64,000 bases of DNA from Cordylochernes scorpioides (Eukaryota > Arthropoda > Arachnida > Pseudoscorpiones > Chernetidae). This document shows positions 33,155-46,095 of the stretch, piece after piece. How positions within the stretch are numbered: position 1 is the first letter of the stretch; each line of letters begins with the position of its first letter. Location: NCBI GenBank assembly GCA_030710605.1, contig CP092877.1, forward strand, positions 2,109,941-2,173,940, given 5' to 3'. Made by a program: the position numbers and the translations under genes. The notes beneath the pieces were generated by a model, which saw only the letters and a program-made list of their open reading frames with translations, made no database searches and had not been told where the DNA came from.

Positions 33155-34347
33155 ACTTGAGGAGCAACTCCTTAACGCCGCGCCCCTTCTGTTCGTTGAA
33201 TCTCTCTTTACACACAATCTACACTCATTTTACCATTCCTTGGGCTGCAATGTGGAATACAGAGATGCATAGGTCAGTTATTCACATTCCAAGAGGCATC
33301 TTCATGATGAAATAACTACGAGGAACACACACTTGAGAAGCAACTCCTTAATGCCACGCGCTCCTAAATTCTCTTCTGTTCGTTGAATCTCTCTGCACAT
33401 AATCTACACACATTTTACCATTCCTTGGGCTGCAGTGTAGAATACAGAGATGCATAGGTCAGTTATCCACATTCCAAGAGGCATCTTCATGATGAAATAA
33501 CTACGAGGAACACACACTTGAGAAGCAACTCCTTAACGCCACGCGCTCCTAAATTCTCTTCTGTTCATTGAATATCTGCACATAATCTACACTCATTTTA
33601 CCATTTCTTGGGCTGCAATGTGGAATACAGAGATGCATAGGTCAGTTATTCACATTCCAAGAGGCATCTTCATGATGAAATAACTATGAGGAGCACATAC
33701 TTAAGGAACAACTCTTTAACGCCGCGCTCCTAAATTCTCTTCTGTTCGTTGAATCTCTCTGCACATAATCTACACACATTTTACCATTCCTTGGGCTGCA
33801 ATGTGGAATACAGAGATACATAGGTCAGTTATTCACATTCCAAGAGGCATCTTCATGATGAAATAACTATGAGGAACACCCACTTGAGAAGCAACTCCTT
33901 AACGCCACGCGCTCCTAAATTCTCTTCTGTTCATTGAATATCTGCACATAATCTACACTCATTTTACCATTTCTTGGGCTGCAATGTGGAATACAGAGAT
34001 GCATAGGTCAGTTATTCACATTCCAAGAGGCATCTTCATGATGAAATAACTACGAGGAGCACTCACTTGAGGAGCAACTCCTTAACGCCCCGCGCTCCTA
34101 AATTCTCTTCTCTTCGTTGAAGCTCTCTGCACATAATCTACACACATTTTACCATTCCAAGAGGCATCTTCATGATGAAATAACTACGAGGAGCACACAC
34201 TTGAGAAGCAACTCCTTAACGCCGCGCTCCTAAATTCTCTTCTGTTCGTAGAATCTCTGCACACAATCTACATTCATTTTACCATTCCTTGTGCTGCAAT
34301 GTGGAATACAGAGATGCATAGGTCAGTTATTCACATTCCAAGAGGTG
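33155..34347. repeat. Tandem array, unit about 183 bp, 6 to 7 copies
   Basis: TTCATGATGAAATAACTA recurs at 33301, 33486, 33669, 33852 and 34035, a step of 183-185, then at 34169 after a shortened unit. Units include AACTCCTTAACGCC, TTCTCTTCTGTTCGTTGAAT and ACATTCCAAGAGGCATC. No frame is conserved across units, so it is not coding. Confidence 0.95.
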
Positions 34348-37300
34348 TCTACACTATACAGTTTGTAAATCAGCTAATATAAACATTGTAAGTTTTGGTG
34401 TCCTTAAAAAAGGTGTCAGCGGGTCACTGAAACGTAGGAAATGTTGTTGTTTCTTATCCCCTTGTGTAAAGATTACACGAATTCCATGAGTTGATGATCT
34501 CATGGAATGGGGTGTAGGGGTGCAGCTTTCGTTGATCATGGCACCATGATCCAGGTACACTTTGGTGAAAGTCTGACTTTGCCTGTAATTTGAGGCTATT
34601 CCTAACATGGAAGCCTTTGCTGCCGACTCTAACATGAGTACAGACGCAGCTCCTCCGTATCCCAGGAGTGGGACCCTTGCTGAGGTCCATCAACCGGGTC
34701 AGTTGAACTCAGGATTTTTAAAGAGGGAGTGTCCCTCCTGGTTACAGCATCAAGTCTACCAGAACAAGACTTGATCGTGTAGAGGGTTTACTGTACCTCC
34801 CAACAATATCCACTGTACCACAGGCCAGTTACAGACGTAGGAAATAAACAATTAAAATCTTGTAGTGTTTATTCAATCTTATTTATAATTTCAAACTCAA
34901 AAATGTTTTTTTTTCTATATAAATTTTAATTATTTTACTAAAATAACTCTCTCTTCTCTTTTGTAAATATGTGAGAATCTTTAAAAATTTTGTTTTCATA
35001 TGAAAGGACCATTTTTTAAATTGTTTATGTGTAGTAGCCAAGTCCTCACTAAGCAGAACCCAAGTTCCAACATCCACGTGGAAGAAACTTTTTAATAAAA
35101 TTACTTCAATGGTTCTTCTTGGTTCTTGCATCCTACCGTAGAGTTCAAAAACCTATTGCACCTTATATGTGTGCAACCAAAATTCCACGTTTACAGTACA
35201 GACTACTGGAAGCTAACAGGATTATCCGGATGTTGTTAGGCGTGAGATATTTCATGTGCAAAAAAAAAAAAAATTTTTTTTCTATGAGGTTTGAAATATG
35301 AAAATGCGCGATTATCCATATCGAACTGTAGGAAGGTATTTTAATAAATATTACGCCCAAAAGATAAGTTTACCATATAATTAAATATTTTACCATTAAA
35401 GTGATTTTCTTTGGTGTTCTCTCAAGTAATAATGGTACAGGCCATAGTTTGCAGATTGTCTATATATAACATCATATCACCTGTCTAGATATGTAGCAGC
35501 AACTTGACTTTGCCCTTACAAGGAATCCGTCTGGTTCCTTGCACAGGGTTGGACCTATGGAGGCCATTTGTGAAGCATTTTTGACTTTTTATAATAATAA
35601 AAACTTCTCCCGCGCGCGGATTAACTGCTGTCTAAAAATCAAAATGTCATCATCAATTTCTATCGCCACATTTGAGGGTAATGAAGCCATCATGTAGAGT
35701 CGAAGGAAGCGGCCGTTCATTAGCGGGAATCCAGCAGCGCTGCAACAAACAGCATCAACTAATGTCCTTGACTATCTATTGTTTTAATTTTGTCAAGAGC
35801 GTACTGTGTCAAGTCCTCGCGTCTTACGTCAGGACGCTAACGAGACGTTGGGAAAGTTCTGGAGTTTGGCGCAACACGCTCATCCCACCACCTCCTTACA
35901 ACCCTCATCTCGCCGCGGACCTACGTGGAACAACGCTAACATGTTAGTTGGTATTGTAACATCTAGTTATAACACGGCTATTCTGAAGTATGGTTTACAC
36001 TATAATGTTATACATAAGAAATAAACAGTGACTTTGTGGGACGTGGAATAAGAAAAAATAATGGAATAGTGGTATAAGTGGAATTGTTCTAGCACTGGTT
36101 TTATGGGTTTAGTCCAAACGCACTTTATAGCGGGATGGTGTTAAAATCGGAAAAGAAAGTCAGTTTTGGACCAGAGAACAAATAGCTTAATAAGCGGGAT
36201 AACTTTATTACTGAATGTAGTGTGCGGATATATTCAAGTAATTTGTCAACAGCTGAGTCTCTGCCGGTTTGAATAGCATGCTTCGATTAAAACCAGATAG
36301 AGTCCATCTTCGAAGCAGATCTCGAGAGAAAAGAAATGTTTTAGAAGAATCTAACGTTTGTGCTTAATATAAGATAAACATCTATAGCGCTGTTAATTGT
36401 GATGCATATTGCGGTATAAATAGGCCTTTACAATTCATGGTGATTTAAGAATGGATCAACATTTATTTCACATAAGCAAATACCACAAACAAATCACTTA
36501 TCAAAACACAATAGTTACACCACTACTTTGATCTTTAGGTGAATCCGAAGACACCTATTTAGAACTGCCGAATGAAGTTGAACACGTGTGGAACGCGTTG
36601 GGAATAAAATCAAACCTTTACCTGTGGAACTTTTTAAAAAGAACGAAGGACTTCTCTTCAAAATACATTTGTTATAGTAGGCCGCTGAAATGGCTCAGCC
36701 ACAAAGGAATATTTGCCTCATCTCTGGTCAAATAATCAAATTCGAGGATACAAGTTCACAGCCGGTGTTTAGAAAAGGAATCCCACAGAAAGAAAGGGCT
36801 TTATCCCACCGACCTACAGAGACGGCGGTCCTACCTCGCACCCGGAGGACACAAAGGAAGGTTTGAGCTTTATTTAGGGTCTCGTTTGTCATTGGAATTA
36901 GTGGTTCGCTTTCTTTCGGCGTGATAAATCTAAGGGGCTCTCTCTAACTGTCCTTTGTGGAGGATCTGTGTGTGCTCAGACCGGTCTCCCGCATTCCTAC
37001 TGTACATTCCGTTCTCACAACAAAAGGTAACCTTCAACTTGGACTCGCTCCTATGAACGCTATGGGTACAATCCTTATTGATGTGTACAACCCTTATTTA
37101 CACGTTGAAAAGAAGACGCTATAATGTCCTTCTACTATATATATAGCTGACACCTTATTCTTTTAATCTGCACATAAAAGTCTAATACATAATCTGCTTC
37201 TCTCGTCTTCCGTTGGTTCTAGGGACAAAGATGCTCCATTCTGTACAGCTATCGGTCTTGAATCATAAGTAGTAAATATTTTTTTTGAAAATTAGTCATT

Positions 37301-37760
37301 CTGAAAAAAAAAAGCCTTTTTTTTAATAGAAAATATATATTTGGTGTTTATAGAATTATTTCCTTTTTTGTCGATTAAATTTTTGGATTTTCAGTTGTAA
37401 CTCATTTTTTCAAGAATATTCATTTATTTCTTTGATTTAAAAGAGAGAGAGAGAGACGTGGAACACCAGTGCACAGAATGATGACAAAAATCTTCAAGAT
37501 TATTTTTAGAATCCATTTAGAGTTTCACATCTACACTGCAAAATGTATTGTGTTGTGTGGGATTCTATTATTTATAAGTAGGGGGAAAGAGAGAGAGAGT
37601 TAATAGGAGTAAAAAGAAAGAAGAATTTCAGGGTGGTAATTTTATGAGAAAGACATTCTTGGCTATAAATACAATATGAAAGTAATCAACGATTAGTTGA
37701 TATTTATACCGATAGATGGCGCAAGCCATCAGCAACTTTTAGTTTCACGATCAGGAAATG
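34348..37760. other. Long stretch without recognisable gene
   Basis: The first 480 bases after the array are GC-richer and open in short frames (34354-34693, minus) without a known domain; ACGTAGGAAAT occurs at about 34432 and 34836. At 35672-36024 overlapping plus-strand frames are GC-rich but unrecognised. GA dinucleotide runs lie at 37443-37455 and about 37585-37600. Confidence 0.4.
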
Positions 37761-37769
37761 GCCCTTTTC

Positions 37770-37820
37770 TCAATATAAATACAGTAGTAGAAGAGTAGCA
37801 GTTGAATTCAACTTCGCCAA
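37770..37820 (+). promoter_or_regulatory. TATA-type promoter candidate
   Basis: TATAAATA at about 37775 is followed some 30 bases later by AGCAGTTG, in a locally less AT-rich context. No coding frame follows, so it may be an LTR fragment. Confidence 0.25.
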
Positions 37821-38668
37821 ACAAATTCTACCGCAACATGATCGATTTCTAAAGAAATAGTTTAAAAGTACGCAGAAATATAAAACCAATTCAGTTTGAC
37901 AACTGCCACTCTGAAAAATTCCATTGGGGAATGCTACAAAATTCTAAACTTAATCTATGACGGTAACTCTTTCTATAAAATGGAAGAATTCCGCGGTTTT
38001 TCAAACAGGACTATTGTAAATATTGCGGAATCTTTCAGAAAGCTAACATTTTATGGAGTGTTCCTTTACAATTCAATAATTTTATGCGTTTTTTAATTAT
38101 TATTTTGGATGGAAATAAGATTTTATTATATAAAAATATCATTTTATTTCTAAAAATATAATTTGAAGCTTAATGAAAAAGTACCAATTAAAAAAAAATT
38201 AATGGGCCAGGCGTTGTTCCTCAATATACGAGAAAGCTATTAAATTTGGTTTCTAAGTATTTGTGTATTTTCTTCATAAGGTACGAGGTTTGTCAGTCAA
38301 TATTGGAGAGTGGACTGAAGATAAGGACAAGATAGATGAAAGCGACAATTTGTCAACGTCCTAGAAAATAATAAAATTACTTCAATCTATATATTAGAAC
38401 CGGGCCGTTCTCATTAATCCCTCAGCTAGTTTCTCCACAGAACTCAACCTTGTTTTGAAATTGTTTTCTGATATCCAAACTCTACTGGGGCTCATTGATT
38501 GTCGATTGATTTGTGGACGTGCACCTAACTAGCCAGAGGAAATGGTTGGCCAACCCCGCAAATTCCATGGATTCTGGAATATCAGGTAAATAAACTTTCT
38601 TTAGACGCTCTATCCGGGAGGTTTAGTTTCATGGTACTGATTGATAGGAATCTTTTAAACACACACTG
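37821..38668. other. Stretch without recognisable gene
   Basis: Only short frames without domain are seen. Confidence 0.45.
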
Positions 38669-38827
38669 CCACGTGGAAAATCAGGAAAGATAAACTTCAG
38701 GATGACACAGCAATTTATTTAAGGCAAGAACAAACTATGAATGATAAAAAAAGATAAGCAATGGGGGAAGTTTACTGAGAAGCAAAATATAAACATAAAA
38801 AAATGATACTCTGTTAATAAAATAATA
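38669..38827 (-). repeat. Interspersed repeat, same family as interior of MITE 4688-5078
   Basis: CCACGTGG, ATCAGGAAAGATAAACTTCA, AACAAACTATGAATG and AATATAAACATAAAAAAATG are all found in reverse complement at about 4845-5010. A shorter match is at 46930-46995. Confidence 0.75.
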
Positions 38828-39330
38828 ACTACTTTGCTACAATACTGTTCTCTTAGAAAGTACAAACCAATAACGGAATGACAAAACCCTCAGTGACGGA
38901 ATTATTTTGGAAGGGTGTTTTACACCCCTGGTAGCAGAAGGGGAAATGTAGCTCATGGAGGTTAGGTCCGGAAACCCACGTCGCCGGAAATACGCCAGGT
39001 CTGCACAGGAAGTGTGGGGGTAGGAGCCAGATGGGGGATTCACGGGGCATATTGACTGGTGCTGGACGGCGGCGGAAGGGTGTAGCTCATTTCTGGGTCG
39101 TTCACCGTCCTTGGCGGAGGTGACGGGCGTTCAAAACTGGCGTATAGTCATTTCGACGTTTGAAAAGTCACCATCCTCGAAATTTCTCAGGCGAGATTCC
39201 TTCGACATGTTCTTAGAACCTGACAAATATAATTTGTACCTCGATACAGATGAAAATGTCTTCGAACCAACATAAACAGCTAACACCCTTGACAAGGATG
39301 CAACAGCCTCCATACATAACAAATATGTAT
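38828..39330. other. GC-richer stretch, unidentified
   Basis: Several overlapping open frames are present on the minus strand (38837-39050 and 39131-39322); none resembles a known family. It directly adjoins the Helitron that follows. Confidence 0.3.
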
Positions 39331-39332
39331 GA

Positions 39333-39930
39333 CTAGACGAATGGCCCGGGCAACGCCCGGGGTTTACCCGAGTGCGAATATATTCTAAAAACGTTGACTT
39401 GGGTGGTCGCTATTAACAGGGTGGTCTGTATAGACAGGTGGATGTATCACACAGCTGATAACAGGGTTGTCTAGAGTGGTCGCTATAGACAGGGTGGTCT
39501 GTATAGACAGGTTTATGAGAGAGGCACAAACTTACAGGTTGTTGACGCCGCAATCCCCAGAGAGAGTGTTTTTTGTTGCATCATGCTGTGACTCACACGA
39601 CGACCCAAGGTCAACAGGGGTGGAGCAGCAAGCTTAGGCCTATCACCGTCTGGCGGCGCTGCTTGCGAGTTATATCTACAATTCTGCAAATAACTCTAAG
39701 GATATTCAAGATATTCAAGAAATTATTTTTCGAAAACCTTTCCGGGGATATACCTAATAATATCCCAGAATTTCATGGCGATTGGATGTATGGCTTTTGA
39801 ATAACAGGGTTGTCTAGAGGGGGGCAGGGAGGACACGTGTTCCCTTGCAGCCAATGAGCGCGCATTCTATCCGTGAGCTTCAGACAAACAGACAAACAAA
39901 CAGACAGAATAAGGCAAATATATAAGTAGA
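39333..39930 (-). mobile_element. Non-autonomous Helitron, about 598 bp
   Basis: In minus orientation it begins TCTACTTATATATTTGCC followed by a TCTGTTTGTTTGTC run and ends with hairpin CCCGGGCGTTGCCCGGG and CTAG. A stands before TC and T after CTAG, the A/T target of Helitrons. Inside, GGTGGTCTGTATAGACAGG is repeated. No protein is encoded. Confidence 0.9.
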
Positions 39931-42179
39931 TTAGCTTTCCTTTACGAAGCTGGAAAGGTTCGCACCAACATGTACGGCTAATGCACAGCCAACCTACTTT
40001 GGGGAACATAGTCTCATACGTCAAGTAACAACTTCCTGTGCTTCTCCAATCGATCAACAGTTCGCCGCATCAATTCTCCTACGAAGCCTGTTTCTCCTCA
40101 CGACGCAAGACTGTAAATCAGAGAGGATGTCACATGAATCAGTTTTTAAATCGACGTGATTTCCTTATGGCCGCTGACTCAAGGCTGCATCTTTAACCAC
40201 GTGTTTTATTTGTGTCTTCGCCGTCATCGCTTGGATTTCGCAACTTCAGCCTTACATGGAGGCGACTTTATTCACCAGACTTTTTTTTCTGCAACTTTTA
40301 TAGGGCACCTGATTTATGTCGTTATTTTTACCGAGGATTCACATTTTCCTTCCCATCTTTGATTTTTTCCGAGCCTTTTATGGCCTTCACCTGCCGAAAC
40401 AAAAAGAGCAGCAATTTCTATGCGTTTTTAGTGCTGTAGTCTTAGGTTTTTAAATAAACAACTTGTATAGTATTGTGACAATTTTATTTAAAAAATATAT
40501 ATCTTTTCTCTATCTAAGAAATATATTGCTTTTTTTTTTTTTTTGTATTTTATGCAGCAATGTCACGACTATTAGTTTGATAAAAATTCCGATATTTATT
40601 CGTTTGTGTGACTAAACTGAAATTTTAAAGAATGTTTGGCAAAGGTTTTAGAGAAAAAAAAGGAGAAGGAAAACAAGATAGTTCAGCCTGTGCTTTCTCT
40701 ATTAACCGACTCGTACATTCTAAATCTTCTGTCTCATACAGCACCGCACCTCACATTTCCACACTTTGATGATGAATGCCGAGCTCTTTAAGATAATTGT
40801 TTAGTAATATTTTTGTATTTTATATCTCAAGTACATGCGGTGCAGACCATGTTATTCATGGTGCGTTGATGTCAGTTTGCACTGTAGAGACACCATTTGT
40901 CTTCACATGCAGAAGTAATGTGACTTTGCACATACATGACGCCACAGTTTTGTCTGGTTTCCCACTACATATCACTGAGGGGTACCATTCAAACATATTT
41001 GTTCCAACTGCTTTGCTTCAATGTCAGTTTGGAACTTGGATGCAGGAGAAAATGTTCGAATACCATCACCTTCCTTTATATATATAACGACAGCACGTGG
41101 AGTTATGTCAGAAAAAGCCAAAGTTACTGAGAGGACGAATTCCAGAGATCAAAGCAAGCTACGCGGCACCGTCTCAAACCCTTCAGACCCCCTCTGCCAT
41201 ATTTAGACCTCGGGCCCTCTCCTTCTAAATTCCTACACTTCATCCTGTCCCCCTTCTCTCTTCCCCACAACCACGTAACAAAAATACCGTCATCCTCAGT
41301 ACAATAATGTGGGGCCGATGTAAACACTTAGCTCCGCCTAGACTTTACGTTGTTTTGCTTAGGGGGTTGGGAAAGGTGACATTTCAAATATCGTGGGATC
41401 GTGATCCTGGAGTTGGCCTGACACTCTCTCGTCACATCGCAATAAAAGAAACACCGGAGAAACCTCGTAACTCCGCTCAAGTCGGGGTGTTCACGGCTAT
41501 TAGGGCATAACAGCAGAGAACGTAATTAACAAGTAAGATTCTCGAGTTATTTTATCCGAGATGGTGAACTACGGTAAATAGCCCAACATAAGTGAACTCT
41601 TAAGTTATTCAATCCTAATTCTCTTATCCCATGTGCCGTCGTTATCTTCAGTATTCCATTCTCTGTTTCCCTTCACAACTTACAACTAAAACCTTAAAAA
41701 CTTTGCAAAGTGTGCAAAGTCCACAAGAGATACTCGTCAGTTTCACATAAACACGGGCTATCCCTGTATAAGTACAACATGTGGTACTGTGAAATTACTT
41801 TATTGAAACCTCGTGTTAGAGACTACGTAGCCTGTCAAGGAAAGCGTAGGAGCATGTCATTCTGGTGACGTGTCTTGAATTCTCACTTGGTATCTGCTTA
41901 TATTTTTTAATTGATGACACAAGTTAAATTACACGTAGTTTTTTTGCTTCATAACTTTAAAAATAATGCCCCTAAAAGTATAAAACAGCATTCACGTATT
42001 TAAAATGACAAGGTTCGTAAGAAAATATGCAAAGTTATTCCTATATATAAATTAGATACGGCTACTCAAATATTTATTGTTTCTCTAGCTAGGTCTCTCG
42101 CTTGACTCTGATGATTTTTGTTGTTTAAACATTTTTGAATCGTTTCTTTTCAAATCAATTTTTATTCTTTTGCACTTCA
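39931..42179. other. Long stretch without recognisable gene
   Basis: Several short frames (for example 40797-41087 and 41307-41510) lack recognisable domains. I see no TE terminus. Confidence 0.4.
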
Positions 42180-43124
42180 ATGTCTTCTAGGCATCTTTTA
42201 GCTGATCCTTTAATGTGGCGTGCTATTGGATGGATGGAAATGAGATTAAGCCCAGCTGATGCAGCAAGGCTTATACATGGTTCAAGAATGGTGGTCTCAC
42301 GCCTCTTGAAACAGTTTCAAGATACAGAGGATGTCTCCAGAAGACTTGTTACAGGACTTCCAAAATTCACAACACCACAAGATGACAGTTTTTTTGGCAA
42401 TAGCTGCCAAACGTAATCGAGGAATATCACGCAAGATGCTTGTTTCTGAACTTAAATCGGTAACTGGAAGAAATTTCTGTCCAAACTGTGTCCAGAAGGC
42501 TTAATGCTGTTGATCTCTATGCAAGACGCCCAGTTGCATGCATCCTACTCGTAGTACTCGGTGATACTCGTAGTATCACCGTTACACAAAAGGACACTTT
42601 GAATTGGAGTCGTCAGCATCAAGAGTGGACAGACAACGACTGGAGCAAATTTCTCCTCACAGATGAATCCTGATTTAGCCTCCAGAGTGATTCTCGACGA
42701 TACAAGATATGGAGAGAGGTTGGGACACGATATAGCTCATCAAATGTATGAGAAAAAGGTGCAGGCAGGCATCTCTCTCAATGGGCACCGATCTGCATGT
42801 GTTTAAAGCAGGTTCCCTGACTGGGGTCAAAGGTATCGTGATGAGATCCCAGAGCAATATGTTCTTCCGTTGGCTCACACAGAGGACACAGATTTTTTGC
42901 TAATGGACGATAACGCTCGTCCCCACAGAGCGAACCTGGTGACTCAGTTTCTTCAAGATACTGGAATTCAAAAAATGGACTGTCTAGCCAGGTCTCCAGG
43001 TTTGAATCCGATAGGACATGCCTGGGATGTCCTTGGGAGACGAGTAGCCGGTCTTTGTCCCCCTCCCAAAAGTCTTGATGAGCTCAAGACTGCTCTCCGA
43101 AGAGAATGGACTAATTCCTATTAA
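42180..43124 (+). pseudogene. Tc1/mariner-type transposase, inactive
   Basis: Beginning at ATG 42180, helix-turn-helix regions read RLSPADAARLIHGSRMVVSRL and GRPK-like TGLPKFTTPQDD. The catalytic core follows in pieces: LTDES (first Asp, about 42660), LLMDDNARPHRANLV (second Asp, about 42900), and ARSPGLNPIGHAWDVLGRR (about 42995). In Tc1 transposases the last motif is normally NPIEH; here Gly replaces the catalytic Glu. A stop directly follows LTDES, and frameshifts near 42390 and 42840 break the frame. I could not find convincing terminal inverted repeats. The enzyme would cut and paste the element; this copy is dead. Confidence 0.92.
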
Positions 43125-43935
43125 ACTGATTAATAACCTTGTAAAGAGTAAGAGAAGCAGGTGTTAAAAATGTAATTCTGTAAGAGAGAAACATACTCAT
43201 TAATAAGTGAATGAATTGTTTTAAAAACATCTTTAAATCTTATTTTTAGAGCTCTGAGAGATAGAGACCATGCATACTTTTAAATTGGAATGAAATACCA
43301 AGTGTAACCTAACTTTTGGCCACCATTTCCACGGAGAGAAAAGTAAGGTATCCCAGTAAAATGTGGCACCAGGAAGTGGATCACCGCCCACCCACCAAAC
43401 AATAGGAAGACACCCAAGACGGATTATGCAAATTGGGGAAAGTGGGGTAAGTCTTAGGAAGTTGGTCGAACAGTCAGTCATGATGGTGCAGTTTTGTTCT
43501 TCCTGGGATGGTGACATACAGACCGAATGTTTGCTCTGGTGATAAAGCATCTTTTGAAATTTTCGCTAGATTTTTGCTCAACATGTTGATTCTGTAATAT
43601 TTCCGATAAAACATCTCTTTGATTATTATGGAATATTTTATGAGACCTTTGTTTAGTGAGACCTCATGAGCCACGCTGGACTGACAGGAGCTCGGGTTAG
43701 GATTTCCAAGTGGTAGCAAGTTTACCACACGATCAAGTAGATTGTGAAGTTGGTCGCTATGTAGAGTATAAACTTGGCGCCAGTTTTGACTTTGATATTT
43801 CACGTGGAAGTGACTAGCACATAGCACGCTTCAACTTCTTTAATCGGGGACGAAAGGAAGGACTATAAAATAACATTCACATATTACCCAAATATATCAA
43901 TTCCATACATAGAAGTCTCATTATTTATATATATA
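43125..43935. other. Stretch without recognisable gene
   Basis: Two overlapping minus-strand frames (43233-43827) are open but unrecognised. Confidence 0.4.
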
Positions 43936-44113
43936 CAGTAGAACCTCCATGAGAGGACACTCGTGCTAAAGGACACCTCTCTATAAAGGACAATTTTCAT
44001 TTGCAAAATTACAATTATTACTATTATGCAACTTTCCGGTAAGAGGACACCTCTCTCTAAAGGACACTTTGGCTCTGAAATTAGATGTTGTCCTTTACAG
44101 GGAGGTTCTACTC
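43936..44113. mobile_element. Pogo/Tigger-type MITE, 178 bp
   Basis: CAGTAGAACCTCC at the left and GGAGGTTCTACTC at the right are inverted repeats differing at the last base, with TA on each side. Such termini are typical of pogo-like elements. The inside repeats GAGGACACCTCTCT twice. No transposase is present. Confidence 0.8.
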
Positions 44114-44570
44114 TATACATTTTATTTATACTTTATTATCAGGGGTTCAAACATTTAAAAAGAGGGTGATTTTTATGAGCTCACAGAAATTTGGAGATGC
44201 ATATCTATTCTTATCTGGTTTAACTTGAAACTCTGGCCCTCACGAGTCTTCTATAATTTTGTGAACTGGTGCAATACTAGTGAAATTTGTTTTTTTAGTG
44301 AGTATTGATTAGCTTTAAGACAGTAGAATGTCGTTAAATCAGATTTAATTGATAAATTTTATCGTCTCAGGAAATATTATGATAAGAATTAAAAACCGTC
44401 GATTATATATAAATAGAAATTACTAAACAATTATTTAATCAGTTTTAAGATATATTTGCATTTTATATAGATATTCTTCGAAGTACATTTCAAATATTCA
44501 GCATTATTTTTCAAATTTGAATTTTAAGAGCAATGTGTGTGTATCATTTTAAATGACGAAGATCTAAATA
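44114..44570. other. AT-rich stretch, nothing recognised
   Basis: No gene or element end is seen. Confidence 0.5.
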
Positions 44571-45247
44571 TAAAGTTGTCTCAAAAGTTCGTGGTTTTCT
44601 TAAAACGTTGTTTTTCCTATTACTTGACGAATAAAATTATTATGACGAATACATTTATTTATTTAACAGTTGGGAGAGACACGCCATATCCACAATTTGG
44701 ATAATTGCGTGTATATTTTAAATTATATACAATTTATACAATTGAACATTGGGAATCATGAAAATTAAAAGTTCGATGTCAAATTTTGCATATAGTAATT
44801 ATAAATAGTAGCTTGAAATATGTACATTCAATACTTTCGTCTCAAAATATACATCCTGCAGAATCTATAAAACTTTATGTATTGGTCTTTATTGCAAGCA
44901 GCTTGTTTTGTATTAGTCAGGTAAAGTTGGTTTTCTTCCCTTAGATCAGAAGTTAATGGACAGTCTATCAGAAGATGTTCAGGGGTTTGTTGTTCGTTTC
45001 CACAAGTGCATGCAGGTGAATCAATTTTGCCAATTCTAAACAAATATGTGTTGAAGTCACCATGTCCAGTAAAAAATTGAACGTTATAAAAGTTGGGTTG
45101 AACATAGTTAGGAATTCTTGAATACATAATAATACATAATAAATTACTTTAATACAAAGACGTTATACATAACGACAAGTAATATTGGTATTTCAATTTT
45201 TTTTTTTTTTTTTGCCAGTATTTACGAACTTTTGGGACAACCTTGTA
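44571..45247. repeat. Mariner-like MITE, interrupted by a LINE fragment
   Basis: Ends TAAAGTTGTCTCAAAAGTTC and GAACTTTTGGGACAACCTTG match those at 3685 and 4688. The LINE fragment at 44655-45119 is inserted inside; without it the MITE is about 205 bp. Confidence 0.75.
44655..45119 (-). pseudogene. 5'-truncated R1-like LINE, C-terminal ORF2 fragment
   Basis: The minus strand encodes SRIPNYVQPNFYNVQFFTGH, GDFNTYLFRIG and the CCHC finger CTCGNEQQTPEHLLIDC, almost the same words as the C terminus of the LINE at 51486-54450. The insert is flanked by GAATACAT (44647-44654 and 45120-45127), a target duplication, and the 3' end has a TAAA-type tail. The apparent start codon of the frame lies in the target duplication, so it is not a native start. 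Confidence 0.9.
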
Positions 45248-45809
45248 TATTCGGCTCAATCCCCTTAATTCGATTTTTTAACTGGGTCCTTGGAAGACTA
45301 AATTAAGAACATCCATATTGTATTGTAGCTATCATCTTGATAACCACAGTATAAAATTCTCAAGACGCGCGTGTTATTCCAGTGTTATCGTCTGTTTTCT
45401 ATGAAAATCGAAGAAGACGTCCTAGTCACACTACCGTTAAGGAAATCCTGAGTTGCTTGCTATGGGGCCCATCCTTCCTTCAGCTCCAGTGACTCACATC
45501 GCTAAAGGTTCTTGCCTAATGGATGCCAACCTGCGCTAAATTTTGCTCAGTCCTTGCTTACAGTTTCTCTGTGTCTGAATCCTTCTAATTGGTGTCACCT
45601 TCCATTTAATGGTTATAGATATTTATATATATTTAAAAATCTAACAAAATAATTACGCTGAAAATGAAGATAAATTTGCAAGATTGTTTTTTTAATAAAG
45701 ATCTCAAATTTAAAAAAAAAAACAAGTCGTTTTTTTATAGTGTGAATAAATATTTGTATTTATTAAATTTGGTTCAGTTTATAATTATGTGGTATTCGTT
45801 TATGTGGAG
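45248..45809. other. Stretch without recognisable gene
   Basis: Nothing recognised. Confidence 0.45.
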
Positions 45810-46095
45810 CTGCCGCCGAATAGCGTGGACAGACAGACTAAGCAATGAAGATGTCCTAAATATGATCTATGTGGCATATGGCCTACTGGAGATGATTGAG
45901 AGATCCAACATGTTTGGGCATCTTATCCGACACTCGGAGTAAATAAAGATATTTCTGGAGGAATGAATGGAAGGAAGATTATATACGATACCATCAAAAG
46001 ACTAGCGATAAAAACAAAACTCAGACAGAAATACTGTCAGCCACTCTGTTCTAAGCACGGATGCAGTAAAATAGAACTTTCTAGCTGAAGGATAC
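45810..46095 (+). pseudogene. LINE reverse transcriptase C-terminal fragment (RTE-like)
   Basis: RRIAWTDRLSNEDVLNMIYV, followed by RSNMFGHLIRHSE, EGR and further fragments after stops, corresponds to the region after the RT domain shared by many RTE-like endonuclease-reverse transcriptases (pattern: WTDRVSNEEVL, FGHVMRH, LEGKVEGRR). Stops show it is dead. Only the C-terminal piece is present. Confidence 0.7.
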
